Origin: Nocardia acidivorans NBRC 108247
Lineage (GTDB): Bacteria > Actinomycetota > Actinomycetes > Mycobacteriales > Mycobacteriaceae
Direction of reading: 5' to 3'
DNA: 64,000 nucleotides
Assembly: GCF_001625085.1 (NCBI RefSeq)
Contig: NZ_BDAW01000023.1
Coordinates: 1-64,000 of the forward strand
Shown: in pieces, positions 17,256-26,492 of the stretch
How the letters are laid out: each line of letters starts with the position of its first letter
How positions within the stretch are numbered: position 1 is the stretch's first letter
Made by a program: the position numbers and the translations under genes
The notes under the pieces: model-generated
Database searches by the model: none
The model's input: only the letters and a program-made list of their open reading frames with translations
What the model was told of the DNA's origin: nothing

Positions 17256-18371
17256 ATGTTCGCACTGTCGTTGCGCACGGCGGCCTGCCGCGTCGCCGTT
17301 TTCTGCCTGGCGCTGGCAGCGGTCCTGACGAGTCCGCCCGCGACGGCCGAGGTGTCGGTCGGTCTCCTCGACGCGGCGTGGTCGTTCCCCGCCGCCGCGG
17401 CCGCGATCGAACTCCGATATACGACGGCGAACCGGTACGGGCAGGCCGCGCCCGCATCGGCCGGGCTGTATCTGCCGCCCGGACTGCCGCCCGCGGGTGG
17501 CTGGCCGCTGGTCGTGTGGGCGCACGGCACGGTGGGAGTCGCGGACGGCTGTGCGCCCTCGCACCATCCGCAATCCGAACGCAACCGCGGCTATTTCGGC
17601 GAGATACTCGGGAGCGGGTACGCGGTGCTGGCCCCGGACTACCAGGGGCTGGGAACCGGCGGCGGGTTCAGCTACTACAACACGCTCGTGGAAGGCCGCT
17701 CGATTCTCGACGCCGTGGCGGCGGTACGCACGACACCCGTTCCGCTGTCCCGCAATTGGGTCGTCATCGGCCAATCCGAGGGCTCGCACGCCGCCCTCAG
17801 CGCGGTCTCGCTCTACGACCCCACCGGACCGGCGGCGGGACTGAACGGTGCGGTCGTCACCGGACTGCGGGCCAACACCGGACCGAGCCTGCGCGAGATG
17901 TTCCGCAGTTCCTCGACCGGTTCGGCCAACCAAATCGCCTACGCCGCCTACTTTCTGACGGCCCTCCAGCAGCTTCACCCGGATCGGGTGACTCCCTTCC
18001 TGTCGGACTTCGGCCGCGACTATGTGGCACAGGCGAATTCGACCTGCCTGGCCGATCTCACCGCCGCGGCGGCCGGTCGGCGTCCGGCCGCCCTGGTCGC
18101 CGATCCGGACTCGCCCACACCCACATTCGAGGCCGACATCGCCGAACTGACGGACTTGCGAACCGAGCAACTCCCCATCGATATCGCCATCGGCTACGGC
18201 ACCGCCGACATCGACGTCGCCCCCACCTGGACCGAACAATTCGGCGACCACCTCCGCACCGCCAACCCCGACATCCAGGTGACCGTCACCCGGTACCCCG
18301 GCAAGGACCACAGCGGCGCATTCCTGGCCTCCCTCCCGGACACGCTGGGATTCCTCCGCTCCCATCTGTGA
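17256..18371 (+). CDS. Secreted lipase-family hydrolase (LIP family)
   Basis: A 371-residue exported hydrolase. Residues 1-31 form a signal peptide (hydrophobic VAVFCLALAAVLTS, cleavage near PATAEV). The mature enzyme has VVWAHGTVGVADGCAPS as oxyanion region, the elbow VIGQSEGSHAALS with the nucleophile Ser, and a C-terminal GKDHSGAF carrying the His. This is the architecture of the lipase domain at 9264 but with a signal peptide and no EF-hands. GTG 17229 is an alternative start; ATG 17256 gives the cleaner signal. It converges with the regulator gene at 18405. Confidence 0.82.
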   Translation: MFALSLRTAACRVAVFCLALAAVLTSPPATAEVSVGLLDAAWSFPAAAAAIELRYTTANRYGQAAPASAGLYLPPGLPPAGGWPLVVWAHGTVGVADGCAPSHHPQSERNRGYFGEILGSGYAVLAPDYQGLGTGGGFSYYNTLVEGRSILDAVAAVRTTPVPLSRNWVVIGQSEGSHAALSAVSLYDPTGPAAGLNGAVVTGLRANTGPSLREMFRSSSTGSANQIAYAAYFLTALQQLHPDRVTPFLSDFGRDYVAQANSTCLADLTAAAAGRRPAALVADPDSPTPTFEADIAELTDLRTEQLPIDIAIGYGTADIDVAPTWTEQFGDHLRTANPDIQVTVTRYPGKDHSGAFLASLPDTLGFLRSHL

Positions 18372-18404
18372 AACCCGAAGCGCCACAGCCACATTGCGGA
18401 GTGG

Positions 18405-19259
18405 TCATGGACGCGCGACGATGTCCGGGACCGAATGCGCCGCACGCGGGACCAGGCGGCGGGCGTGGGCGTACACCGCGGCGTGGACGCGGTCGCGGAC
18501 ACCGAGTTTGGCCAGGACGTTGGAGACATGGGTTTTGACGGTCTGCTCGCCTACGCCCAGGAGTCGGGCGATCTCGGGATTGGTGTAGGCGTTGGCGATC
18601 AGAAGCAGGACCTCGTGTTCACGGGCGGTGAGGGTTTCGATTTCCGGGGCGGCGGGGAAGGGGTCGATTCCGGTGGTCAGCCGCTTGATCAGGCGGCGGG
18701 TCAGGCTCGGGTCGATCAGCGCGGTGCCGTACGCGACGGTACGGATGGCGGAGATCAAACCCGCCGCCGGCAGCGCCTTGGTGAGGAAGCCGCTGGCGCC
18801 GAGAGATAATGCGCGGTACAGGTTTTCATCGGATTCCTGATTGGTGAGGGTGAGAATCCGGGTGCCGCCGTCCGGGGCCGAGTAGTCGAGTCCTGGCATA
18901 TCCAGGCAAACCAGGGCGACATCGGGCTGGAGCCGCCGAATCTCACGGAGCGCGGCCTCGCCGTCGCCGACCTCGCCCACGCATTCGATATCGGGTTGGG
19001 CGCCGATCACCGCGCGCAGACCGGACCGGAAGACCAGATGACCGTCGGCGATCAGCACCGAGATGGTCGACGGGTTCGCGGCCTCGACCGCCGCCGGGGT
19101 CCGCACCGCATCCGAGTTCTGCGCTACCGGAAGGGAATTGGGTGGCGCACCGGGCGCCGGTGCGATCGTGCTGCCCACCGACAGCGTCGCCGCGGTAATG
19201 GCGAGCGCGAGCGAGGACGCGGCCCGGCGCCGCGGACGTGGCGAGGAATTCGAGGCCAT
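18405..19259 (-). CDS. LuxR/NarL-type regulator with degenerate receiver and signal-like N-terminus
   Basis: A 284-residue protein. Residues 208-270 are an intact LuxR-type DNA-binding domain (ETLTAREHEVLLLIANAYTN, then EIARLLGVGEQTVKTHVSNV). Residues 66-190 are a receiver fold, but the acidic pair reads ADG instead of DD, and the phosphorylation Asp is Cys118 (PDVALVCLDMPGLD); Lys161 is kept, and the helix 3 region is shortened. Residues 1-40 (RPRRRAASSLALAITAATLS...IAPAPGAPP) look like an export or membrane signal. The start is uncertain: GGAGGG sits only 1-2 nt from ATG 19259, and an internal GTG at codon 52 would remove the leader. It follows secY by 17 bp. Regulation without phosphorylation is inferred. 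Confidence 0.75.
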   Translation of the reverse strand: MASNSSPRPRRRAASSLALAITAATLSVGSTIAPAPGAPPNSLPVAQNSDAVRTPAAVEAANPSTISVLIADGHLVFRSGLRAVIGAQPDIECVGEVGDGEAALREIRRLQPDVALVCLDMPGLDYSAPDGGTRILTLTNQESDENLYRALSLGASGFLTKALPAAGLISAIRTVAYGTALIDPSLTRRLIKRLTTGIDPFPAAPEIETLTAREHEVLLLIANAYTNPEIARLLGVGEQTVKTHVSNVLAKLGVRDRVHAAVYAHARRLVPRAAHSVPDIVARP

Positions 19260-19276
19260 ACCCTCCGACTCTAGGT

Positions 19277-20596
19277 TCAGCGCAGGAAACCTTCGTAGTT
19301 CCGGTTCAGCAGCTGGCTTTCGATCTGTTTGACAGTATCCAACCCGACGCTCACCACGATCAGCACCGAGGTGCCGCCCAGCGCCAGCGCCTGCGTCGAA
19401 TCGGTGGCGCCGAAGTGCAGCAGCAGATTCGGCAGGACGGCGACCGCGCCCAGGTAGAGCGCGCCGGCCGGGGTGATGCGGCTCAGCACGTGACCGAGAT
19501 AGTCCGCGGTCGGCTTACCGGGGCGATATCCCGGGATGAACCCGGCGAATTTCTTCATCTCCTCGGCGCGCTCTCGCGGATCAACGGTGATCGCCACATA
19601 GAAATAGGTGAAGAACACGATCAGCGTGAAGTAGATCCCGACATAGACCGGACCGCTCGGATTGGTCAGATACTTCTGGATCAACTCCTGCCACCTCGCC
19701 GGACTCCCCGAATCCTTCCGGGTCAACTGCGCCAGCAGATTCGGCAGATACAGCAGCGAGGATCCGAAGATCACCGGGATGACCCCTGCCTGATTCACCT
19801 TCAACGGCAGATACGTGGACGAACCGCCGTACTTCTTGCGGCCGACCACTCGTTTGGCGTACTGCACCGGAATACGGCGCTGCCCCTGCTCCACGAAGAT
19901 CACGCCGACAATGGTCAGCAGCGCCGTACCGCAGATTCCGGCGAAGACCAGCACACCCTTGCCGTCCAGCAGCGCCATGCCCTGCGAGGGGATGCGCGCC
20001 GCGATCCCTGCGAAGATCAAGAGCGACATGCCGTTTCCCACACCGCGTTCGGTGATCAACTCGCCGAACCACATGACCAGCGCCGCGCCCGCGGTCATGA
20101 CCACTACGAGGCAGATCATCGCGAGCAGCGAGCGGTCCGCCAGCGCGCTCCGGGGGCATCCGCGCAGCAGTCCGCCGTGCGCGGCCAATGCCACCAGCGT
20201 CGAAGCCTGCAATACCGCCAGCGCGACGGACAGGTACCGGGTGTACTGCGTGATTGTGTTCTGTCCGGTCTGTCCTTCTTTGCGCAGTTCTTCGAATCGC
20301 GGGATCACCGCGGCCAGCAATTGGGTGATGATGCTCGCGGTGATGTACGGCATGATGCCGATCGCGAAGACCGAAAGCTCCAGCAGCGCACCACCGGACA
20401 TGAGATTCACGAGTTGGTAGATACCGGCGGAGTCACCGCCCTGTGCGAGGTCGAGGCATTCGCGCACCGCCGGGTAGTCGACGCCCGGCGACGGTAGTCT
20501 CGCGCCCAGCCGATACAGTGCGAGCAGACCCAGCGTGAGCAGAATCCGCTGCCGCGGCTCCGGGGTCCGCATAGCCGGTATGAAGGCGGAAAGCAC
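19277..20596 (-). CDS. secY: SecY translocon subunit, probable paralogue
   Basis: A 439-residue protein with about ten membrane helices, matching SecY along its full length: LSVFAIGIMPYITASIITQL (plug/TM2 region), ITERGVGNGMSLLIFAGIAA, GQRRIPVQYAKR and the C-terminal VSVGLDTVKQIESQLLNRNY. SecY forms the protein-conducting channel of the Sec pathway with SecE and SecG. It starts at GTG 20596 behind a perfect AGGAGG. The usual chromosomal neighbours (rplO, adk, map) are absent, so this is probably an extra SecY rather than the housekeeping copy (inference). Its only operon partner is the odd LuxR-type regulator 17 bp downstream. Confidence 0.9.
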   Translation of the reverse strand: MLSAFIPAMRTPEPRQRILLTLGLLALYRLGARLPSPGVDYPAVRECLDLAQGGDSAGIYQLVNLMSGGALLELSVFAIGIMPYITASIITQLLAAVIPRFEELRKEGQTGQNTITQYTRYLSVALAVLQASTLVALAAHGGLLRGCPRSALADRSLLAMICLVVVMTAGAALVMWFGELITERGVGNGMSLLIFAGIAARIPSQGMALLDGKGVLVFAGICGTALLTIVGVIFVEQGQRRIPVQYAKRVVGRKKYGGSSTYLPLKVNQAGVIPVIFGSSLLYLPNLLAQLTRKDSGSPARWQELIQKYLTNPSGPVYVGIYFTLIVFFTYFYVAITVDPRERAEEMKKFAGFIPGYRPGKPTADYLGHVLSRITPAGALYLGAVAVLPNLLLHFGATDSTQALALGGTSVLIVVSVGLDTVKQIESQLLNRNYEGFLR

Positions 20597-20835
20597 GAAT
20601 CCTCCTGTGCACGAATCGGTTACACAGGCGAATCCCGCTCGGAGCGGTATCGGACGAGCCTGCCGGGGCCCTCGACGCTACGGACTCCGCACCGCCGCTC
20701 ACGTCGCCCGGGAGACGGACTTCCACCTCCCTCGACAGGGGGATATCGGGAATGTAAGGCACATACCTGATACCGCATCGGGCGCGGGCTTCCTACGCTC
20801 TGTCACGCAGCTGGTCACATCGAGGACAGGAACCC

Positions 20836-21813
20836 ATGACCATTCCGATGAACCTCAACACCACGCGCACCGAGACCCCGCTCGTACCCGGGCGAAAATC
20901 GATGGAGCTGTACGAGATCGAGGCCTTCCTCGCGCTGGCGGACCATCTGCACTTCGGGCGTGCCGCCGAACAACTGCGGGTGTCCTCCGGCCGCGTCACC
21001 CAGACAATCCGGCAATTGGAGCGCAGCGTCGGCGCGCGACTGTTCGACCGCACCACCCGCCGCGTCGCGCTGACCGCCATCGGACATCAACTCCTCACGG
21101 ATCTGCGCCCTGCCCACGAAACGGTTCAGCGAGCGCTGCAACGTGCCATCGCCGCTGGTCGCGGCGTCGACGGTGAGCTGACCGTCGGCTTCCTCGGGGC
21201 CGCGGCCGGGCAGCTGACCTATGCGGTGGGCGAGAAGTTCCGGGCCGCGTATCCGCAGACCACGCTCACCATCAAGGAGGTGTTCCGCGGTGGCGGCGTG
21301 GACGATTGGCTCGGCGACGACTGCGATATGGTGCTGGCCGGTCGGCCGATCACCAACCCCGCCTTGACCCTGGGCCCGGTATTGATCGCCGAGCGCCGCA
21401 TGCTGGCCGTCTCGATCCGGCATCCGCTCGCCGCCCGCGCCGCCGTCGATCTCGAAGACCTCGGCGAGGTACGACTGCTGCGTGTTCCCAAATCCTGGCC
21501 GTCCGCACTGGTGGCGGACCTGAACCCCGAGACCACACCCGGCGGTCGCCCGATCACCCACGGCGAACGCGCCAATACGCTCGAGGAGCTGCTGGCGATG
21601 ACCGGAATCGGCGCGGGCGGCTTCCTCATCGGAGACCGCACCGCGCGCTGTCACCCCCGCCCCGGCGTCACCTACATCCCGCTGCGCAATGCCGCACCGA
21701 TCGAATCGGGTTTCCTCTGGCGAACCTCCCACGAGACGGCCAGGATTCGAGCCTTCAGCGAATCCGCCGTCGCCCACAGTGGATTGAACAGCAGCCTCCG
21801 CCGAGTCGTCTGA
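20836..21813 (+). CDS. LysR family regulator
   Basis: A 325-residue LysR-type regulator. The winged helix begins at MELYEIEAFLALADHLHFGR (from about residue 23) and continues AAEQLRVSSGRVTQTIRQLE; the effector domain follows from about 115 (ELTVGFLGAAAGQLTYAVGE). The first 22 residues are an extra tail; ATG 20836 has AGGA at a good distance, while ATG 20902 would give the canonical N-terminus. It is divergent from secY across 239 bp, and a pseudogene follows. Target genes are not apparent; the SDR at 22512 or secY are candidates. Confidence 0.82.
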   Translation: MTIPMNLNTTRTETPLVPGRKSMELYEIEAFLALADHLHFGRAAEQLRVSSGRVTQTIRQLERSVGARLFDRTTRRVALTAIGHQLLTDLRPAHETVQRALQRAIAAGRGVDGELTVGFLGAAAGQLTYAVGEKFRAAYPQTTLTIKEVFRGGGVDDWLGDDCDMVLAGRPITNPALTLGPVLIAERRMLAVSIRHPLAARAAVDLEDLGEVRLLRVPKSWPSALVADLNPETTPGGRPITHGERANTLEELLAMTGIGAGGFLIGDRTARCHPRPGVTYIPLRNAAPIESGFLWRTSHETARIRAFSESAVAHSGLNSSLRRVV

Positions 21814-21987
21814 CAGGCAAGCTCCTTTCGCACTGGCGAGTGGCCGCCCCGAATTGGGTCGAACCCGCTGTGGACCGCGTTGCCGGGGCTGTGCGAAGCC
21901 CTGAATGTTACTTACAGATAAGGAGTATGCCCAGGTTCTCTATCGAATGCGGCCGGTTGTTCCGGCTCTATCGCGAAGGAGATTCCG

Positions 21988-22339
21988 TGAGGCACGCTTT
22001 CGACGGGAAATGCTGGCGGCGCGCTCATCGTCACCGCGGCGGCGTGCTCGGACAAGGGCGATAGCACATCCTCGAACAATGGGGGTGGACGCCGGTCATC
22101 GACGCTTCCGGCTCCCGGACGACCGGTGAGAAGGCGGGAAAGCATCTTCTGACGGGTCACTGACCTTCTACCTCCAGAACGAATCCTCCGGCACCGACAA
22201 GGAAGCCGACTGGCTACCGGTCCCCCAGGGCAACCTCGTACTGACCCTGCGCGTGTACTGGCCGACGGAATCCCCGCCGTCGATCCTCCCACCGGGCAAG
22301 GGACAGTGGGAAATCCCGAAGGTAATCAAGTCCGCCTGA
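21988..22339 (+). pseudogene. Internally deleted DUF1254/DUF1214 lipoprotein
   Basis: GTG 21988 sits behind AAGGAG with good spacing and starts VRHAFDGK. In a shifted frame the sequence continues GGALIVTAAACSDKGDSTSS N, a lipoprotein signal with lipobox TAAAC. The next recognisable piece (22155-22339) is SLTFYLQNESSGTDKEADWL PVPQG...LRVYWPTE...WEIPKVIKSA and a stop, which matches the C-terminus of DUF1214 domains (IYIQ...P...KEANWLPAPKG...LRLYWP, family knowledge). Most of the protein between these ends is deleted, and the ends are out of frame. The remaining DNA between 21814 and 22511 holds nothing else I recognise. Confidence 0.6.
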
Positions 22340-22511
22340 GCCGTCGACAAGGTTCAGCTCAGGGCGATATAGCGTCTGTAGCAGCACGTTTCACGGCGGA
22401 TGACCACCGCTGAGCCTTCCAGTTCTCCGCCCTGCGGAATAGGTCTCGGGACGCGGCGGGTTGCCACCCGACGCGGGACCGCCGGGGTTCCGATCCGGGT
22501 GAAGGAGAAAT

Positions 22512-23270
22512 ATGTCCGAGCAGACTTTCGACGGTCAATTCATTGTCGTCACCGGCGGCGGTACCGGGATCGGGCGGGCCGCCGCAACGGCGTTCGCGGA
22601 GCAGGGCGCGGCCGGTGTCGTCATCACCGGGCGGCGACGCGAAACCCTCGATGTTGCGGCAGCCGCGCATCCGGCGCTGATCCCGGTGGTCGCCGATGTC
22701 ACCACCGCCGAGGGCGCGAACGCGGTCGCGGACGCGGTACGAGCGCACGGCGGCCGGCTCGACGTGCTGGTGCACAATGCCGGGATCTTCCGGAACACCC
22801 CGCTCGATGACCTGGACGAGGCCGCGGTACGGGAGCAGTGGGAGACCAATGTGATCGCCCCGACCCTGCTGACCGGAGAACTGCTGCCACTGCTGACCTC
22901 CCCCGGCGGGAATATCGTTGTGGTTTCCAGTATTTCAGCCCGTATGGCCGGACCGGGGTCGTCGGTCTACTCCGCCAGCAAGGCGGCCGTGGACAGCCTG
23001 ATCCGCAGTTGGGCGGTGGAACTCGGGCCGCGGGGAATCCGGGTCAACGGTGTCGCGCCCGGTCAGGTCGACACCCCCATTCTCGGCGTCGGAGGGATGT
23101 CGGACATCGCTGTCGCCGACTGGTATTCGACGTACGCGGCGTCGGTGCCGGCGGGCCGGATCGGACGCGTCGAGGACATCGCCTCCTGGATCACCCGCCT
23201 CGCCGAACCCGCGAGCTCCTTCGTCACCGGTGAGGTGATCACCATCGACGGCGGAAAACTGTTGGTGTAG
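22512..23270 (+). CDS. SDR family oxidoreductase
   Basis: A 252-residue classical short-chain dehydrogenase. TGGGTGIGRAAATAFAEQGA (about 14-33) binds the cofactor; Arg residues after the second strand (TGRRRET) suggest NADP(H). HNAG replaces the usual NNAG, SSISARM supplies the Ser and YSASK the Tyr-Lys pair; the tail GEVITIDGG is standard. AAGGAG lies 6 nt before ATG 22512. It converges with a TetR gene at 23299. The substrate cannot be predicted. Confidence 0.85.
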   Translation: MSEQTFDGQFIVVTGGGTGIGRAAATAFAEQGAAGVVITGRRRETLDVAAAAHPALIPVVADVTTAEGANAVADAVRAHGGRLDVLVHNAGIFRNTPLDDLDEAAVREQWETNVIAPTLLTGELLPLLTSPGGNIVVVSSISARMAGPGSSVYSASKAAVDSLIRSWAVELGPRGIRVNGVAPGQVDTPILGVGGMSDIAVADWYSTYAASVPAGRIGRVEDIASWITRLAEPASSFVTGEVITIDGGKLLV

Positions 23271-23298
23271 AACACGACCCGGCGTCAACGCCCCGCAC

Positions 23299-23934
23299 TC
23301 ACGCAGGCACGCCACCGCCCGTGTGCAGCGGGGGTTTGAGTGCCAGTTGAACACCGGACAGGCCGCTCCAGCACAGATCCGCGGTGGTGGTGATGGCATC
23401 GGGTTTGGGTAGGGGCTTGCCGGTGGCCACCCAATCGCGCGCGCACGACTGTGCGATGGCCACCACCTCCGCCGCGATCAACCAGCCCAGTTCGGGCCGT
23501 GCCAATGGATACGGCGCCAGAGCCGCGATCAAGGTGTCGGTGCACAGGGTCGCGGCCTGATGGGCGGTGCGCTGCGCGGCGGGCTCTTCGGCCAGGGCCG
23601 CGCCGCCCAGTAGGGCGGCGCTGCGCGGATGGGTGTCGGCGAACTCGAATACCGCCGACACCGTGGCCGTCACGACCGCCCGCATCCCCCGGGCCGGGGC
23701 CAGTGCGGTGGTGAGCGTGGCTTCCAAGTCCCGCACCGCTTCGTGCAGCACCACCAGGTACAGTTCCAGCTTGCTCGAAAACGCCTTGTACAGCACGGGT
23801 TTGCTGATCCCGGCCCGGCAGGCGATCTCCTCCATACTCGCCGCCCGATAACCGCACGCGGCGAACAATCCGGCAGCCGCGGCCACGACCACCCGTCGAC
23901 GCTCCTGCCGGGCCCGCGACATTGTTCTGTCCAC
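23299..23934 (-). CDS. TetR family regulator
   Basis: A 211-residue TetR-type repressor. The helix-turn-helix lies near the start (RRRVVVAAAAGLFAACGYRA, then SMEEIACRAGISKPVLYKAF); the C-terminal part CARDWVATGKP...LCWSGLSGV is the ligand-binding and dimer region. The open frame reaches GTG 23955, but AGGAGG (around 23946) is placed for GTG 23934; ATG 23922 is also possible. Divergent from hsp20 (24140) and convergent with the SDR gene. Its targets are unknown. Confidence 0.82.
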   Translation of the reverse strand: MDRTMSRARQERRRVVVAAAAGLFAACGYRAASMEEIACRAGISKPVLYKAFSSKLELYLVVLHEAVRDLEATLTTALAPARGMRAVVTATVSAVFEFADTHPRSAALLGGAALAEEPAAQRTAHQAATLCTDTLIAALAPYPLARPELGWLIAAEVVAIAQSCARDWVATGKPLPKPDAITTTADLCWSGLSGVQLALKPPLHTGGGVPA

Positions 23935-24075
23935 CGCCGCCACCTCCTGGTGCACACCCTAACCGGTGCACGCCGATCGCGAGCCTGGGTCCCGTTGGCC
24001 GGATCGAATCAGAACCCGAAATTTCTCGAGCTCGGACTCTTGCACTGATCTTCACCCGGTGCTAAAACAAATCTA

Positions 24076-24089
24076 TGTCAGGTATGACA
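24076..24089. promoter_or_regulatory. Short inverted repeat upstream of hsp20
   Basis: TGTCA-GGTA-TGACA lies about 50 bp before the hsp20 start and is followed by the small palindrome AGATTATCT (24090-24098). This AT-richer patch is the probable promoter/operator region of the heat-shock gene. The regulator is not identified; the sequence is not a clear HspR (HAIR) site. Confidence 0.3.
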
Positions 24090-24139
24090 GATTATCTGAT
24101 CGGTCGAAGGAAAGATTGAAGGAAGTGGAGGTGGCGACC

Positions 24140-24559
24140 ATGCTGATGCGTAGCGATCCGTTCCGCGATTTGGACAGGTTGGCGCAGCAGATGCTCGGCA
24201 CCGCCGCCCACCCGGCGGTGATGCCGATGGACGCGTGGCGGGACGGCGATGAGTTCGTGGTCGAACTGGATCTACCCGGGATCGACACCAAGTCCCTGGA
24301 TCTGGATATCGAACGCAATGTGGTGACCGTGCGCGCCGAGCGCGCGGAACTCGATCCCGGTCGAGCCATGCTCGCCGCGGAACGCGCCCGCGGGATGTTC
24401 AGCCGGCAACTGTTCCTGGGTGACGGCCTGGACACCGACCACATTCGCGCCGATTACACCGATGGCGTACTGCGCCTGTCGATTCCGGTCGCCGAACAAG
24501 CCAAACCCCGCAAGATCGAAATCGAGCACAGCGACCGGCATCGCGCCATCAACGCCTGA
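24140..24559 (+). CDS. Hsp20/alpha-crystallin small heat-shock protein
   Basis: A 139-residue small heat-shock chaperone that holds unfolding proteins. It begins [20 protein letters not shown], the typical actinobacterial Hsp20 N-terminus, followed by the alpha-crystallin domain ([20 protein letters not shown] to [20 protein letters not shown], about residues 33-130). ATG 24140 follows GGAGG; the frame is open further upstream but without a ribosome site. A small acidic/basic protein of unknown function follows 41 bp later, and a TetR gene is divergent. Confidence 0.9.
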   Translation: MLMRSDPFRDLDRLAQQMLGTAAHPAVMPMDAWRDGDEFVVELDLPGIDTKSLDLDIERNVVTVRAERAELDPGRAMLAAERARGMFSRQLFLGDGLDTDHIRADYTDGVLRLSIPVAEQAKPRKIEIEHSDRHRAINA

Positions 24560-24600
24560 GAACCCCGCGCCGCGCGCGGATTTCACGCCGGAGGTCGACG

Positions 24601-24906
24601 ATGATCGCGCCCGATACCCGTATCTCCCCGATCGACGAACTCGATACCGCCCTGTTGCTGCTGGATCCGGACCTGGCGCCGTTATTCGACGAGGTGGAGC
24701 GGATTCTGTGCGAAGCCCCGGCGCGGGCGCGGGGCACGCGAAGCGCCGCGATCCCGGATCCCGGCCCGCATCCGGGCCACACGCGGATCCCGATCGCGCC
24801 GAAATCCTCGCGAAGCGGGCGCCGACCTGCCCCGCGAGGGCCTAGGCAGCGGGGACCACCCGCACCGCATCCGCGCGGATACACAGGTGATCTCGAAGGG
24901 AGGTGA
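24601..24906 (+). CDS. Small hypothetical protein downstream of hsp20
   Basis: A 101-residue ORF starting ATG with GGAGG about 8 bp upstream. Residues 1-38 are acidic and helical (ISPIDELDTALLLLDPDLAP, then LFDEVERILCEAP); the remainder is Arg/Pro-rich and ends with RQRGPPAPHPRGYTGDLEGR. Small genes of this shape often follow Hsp20 in nocardiae and mycobacteria, but I cannot name the family. The 269 bp after it, up to the convergent esterase, hold nothing I recognise. Confidence 0.5.
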   Translation: MIAPDTRISPIDELDTALLLLDPDLAPLFDEVERILCEAPARARGTRSAAIPDPGPHPGHTRIPIAPKSSRSGRRPAPRGPRQRGPPAPHPRGYTGDLEGR

Positions 24907-25175
24907 CATCTCTTTCCGATTCAGTCGTATGCATGGACCGCGGCGGTGGCCGTGCGCGCTCACCCTCACTCGCGGCACGGCCCCCCGTCGGATTCCCGCG
25001 GTGAAAACGCCGCGGGCGCGTCACTCGTCCTCGAAATGCCGTCACCGGTGACGGTGCGCCCGCCGCGTACTCGGGCGCGAACTGGGGTCTGCTGACAACC
25101 AGACCGAACAGTCGCACGCTATGGGCGTACCCGGGCGCGGCGAGACAAACCGTCCGATGGCGCACCCGCTCTTCG

Positions 25176-26183
25176 CTAGCGGACTTCGCTGCCGATCGTC
25201 TGCGCCAGGAAAGGCCAGGCGCGCCGCATCTCCTCCTCCCAGTAGCCCCAGGAATGCGTACCCACCGGACGATCATCGAAGGTGACCGGAATATTCAACT
25301 CGTGCAACCGATTTGCCATATTCACGGTGCAGTAGTGGATAGCCGCTTCGATCGGTCCGCCGAATCCAATCTGCACGGGTAGTGGGATGCGGCCGTCCAG
25401 CACCCGCGGATCGGCGGGTGTGTCGTACGGCGCGGCCGGAATGCCGCTGCCGGCACTCAAATACACGGCGGTCCCGCGCAATCGGTCGGCGTTCACGAGC
25501 GGATCATTCGCGCGCCACAGCGGCCCATCGGCCGGACCCCACATATTCGCGACACTCTGTCCGCCGCCCCAGTTCTCGACCGTGAGCCGCACGAATTCAT
25601 GGCCGACGGCATCCGAGGTCTGCGGGCAACCACTGTAGGACGCCACGCTGTTCCAGAAGCCGGGTTTGGCGATCGCGAGGTTCAGCGCCGAGGTGCCGCT
25701 CATCGACACCCCGACCAGTGTGCGATTTCCATTGGCGCCCAAGTACTTCTCGATGACCGGCGGCAACTCGTCATCGAGAAAGGTCTGCCACTTGTTCCGC
25801 CCGAGGACCGCGTCATCGCGGAGCCAATCCGTGTAATAGGAATTGCTGCCACCGACGGGGGTCACGACATTGAGATCCTTGCCGCGGAGGAAATCCACCG
25901 TATCGGTCTGCGCGTCCCACCCGCTGTTGTTCGGTCCGCCACCGGAGCCGTTGAGCAGGTACATGATCGGCCGCGGCCGCGTCGTATCGGCCGCCCGAAG
26001 GACCTGTATCGGAATCGCCCGGTCCATGGCGGGCGAGAACACCATCACGGTCTGCTGCCGGTCGCCCACATCCGCCACCGAGACGATGCGGGACTCGGCG
26101 GGCGCCGCGACTGCCGGGTACACCGCACCCGCCAGCCCGGCGATCACCAGTCCCCCGGTGCACGCCCAGCGCGCCACCGCCAT
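25176..26183 (-). CDS. Mycolyltransferase/antigen 85-type secreted esterase
   Basis: A 335-residue exported alpha/beta hydrolase of the antigen 85/corynomycolyltransferase family, which transfers mycolic acids to trehalose and arabinogalactan in the cell wall. Residues 1-27 are a signal peptide (cleavage near AVAA-PAES). Features: PIMYLLNGSGGGPNNSGWD, the elbow TLVGVSMSGTSAL with nucleophile Ser160, and GTHSWGYWEEEMRRAWPFL carrying the His. The open frame reaches TTG 26207, which has a GAGAGGGA upstream; ATG 26183 gives a standard signal. Its presence is the best single sign that the host makes mycolic acids. Confidence 0.85.
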   Translation of the reverse strand: MAVARWACTGGLVIAGLAGAVYPAVAAPAESRIVSVADVGDRQQTVMVFSPAMDRAIPIQVLRAADTTRPRPIMYLLNGSGGGPNNSGWDAQTDTVDFLRGKDLNVVTPVGGSNSYYTDWLRDDAVLGRNKWQTFLDDELPPVIEKYLGANGNRTLVGVSMSGTSALNLAIAKPGFWNSVASYSGCPQTSDAVGHEFVRLTVENWGGGQSVANMWGPADGPLWRANDPLVNADRLRGTAVYLSAGSGIPAAPYDTPADPRVLDGRIPLPVQIGFGGPIEAAIHYCTVNMANRLHELNIPVTFDDRPVGTHSWGYWEEEMRRAWPFLAQTIGSEVR

Positions 26184-26492
26184 CCGTGTCGATCGATATG
26201 TTCTCAAGGCCGGGAATCCCTCTCGTCAGCTCACGGCGAATGCCGGAGGGCGCGGTGCCGGGAGCGAACCGCATGCCGACGGCGGCTCGAGCTCGGCGCT
26301 GTCCGACCGTCCCGTTCGGAACGGCCAGGGAGGGTATCGGAGCGGACCCGCGATCGGATTGGTGGACGGCCACGGCGGGGCGCTGACCAGGTCGGGCGGT
26401 CGAACCCGAATCCTCGTCGCTTGCCCGATGTTTCAACGGTTGCATTCGGGGAACAGCGGTCCTGTCATTGCAATCAGTTCAAAGGAACCCAC

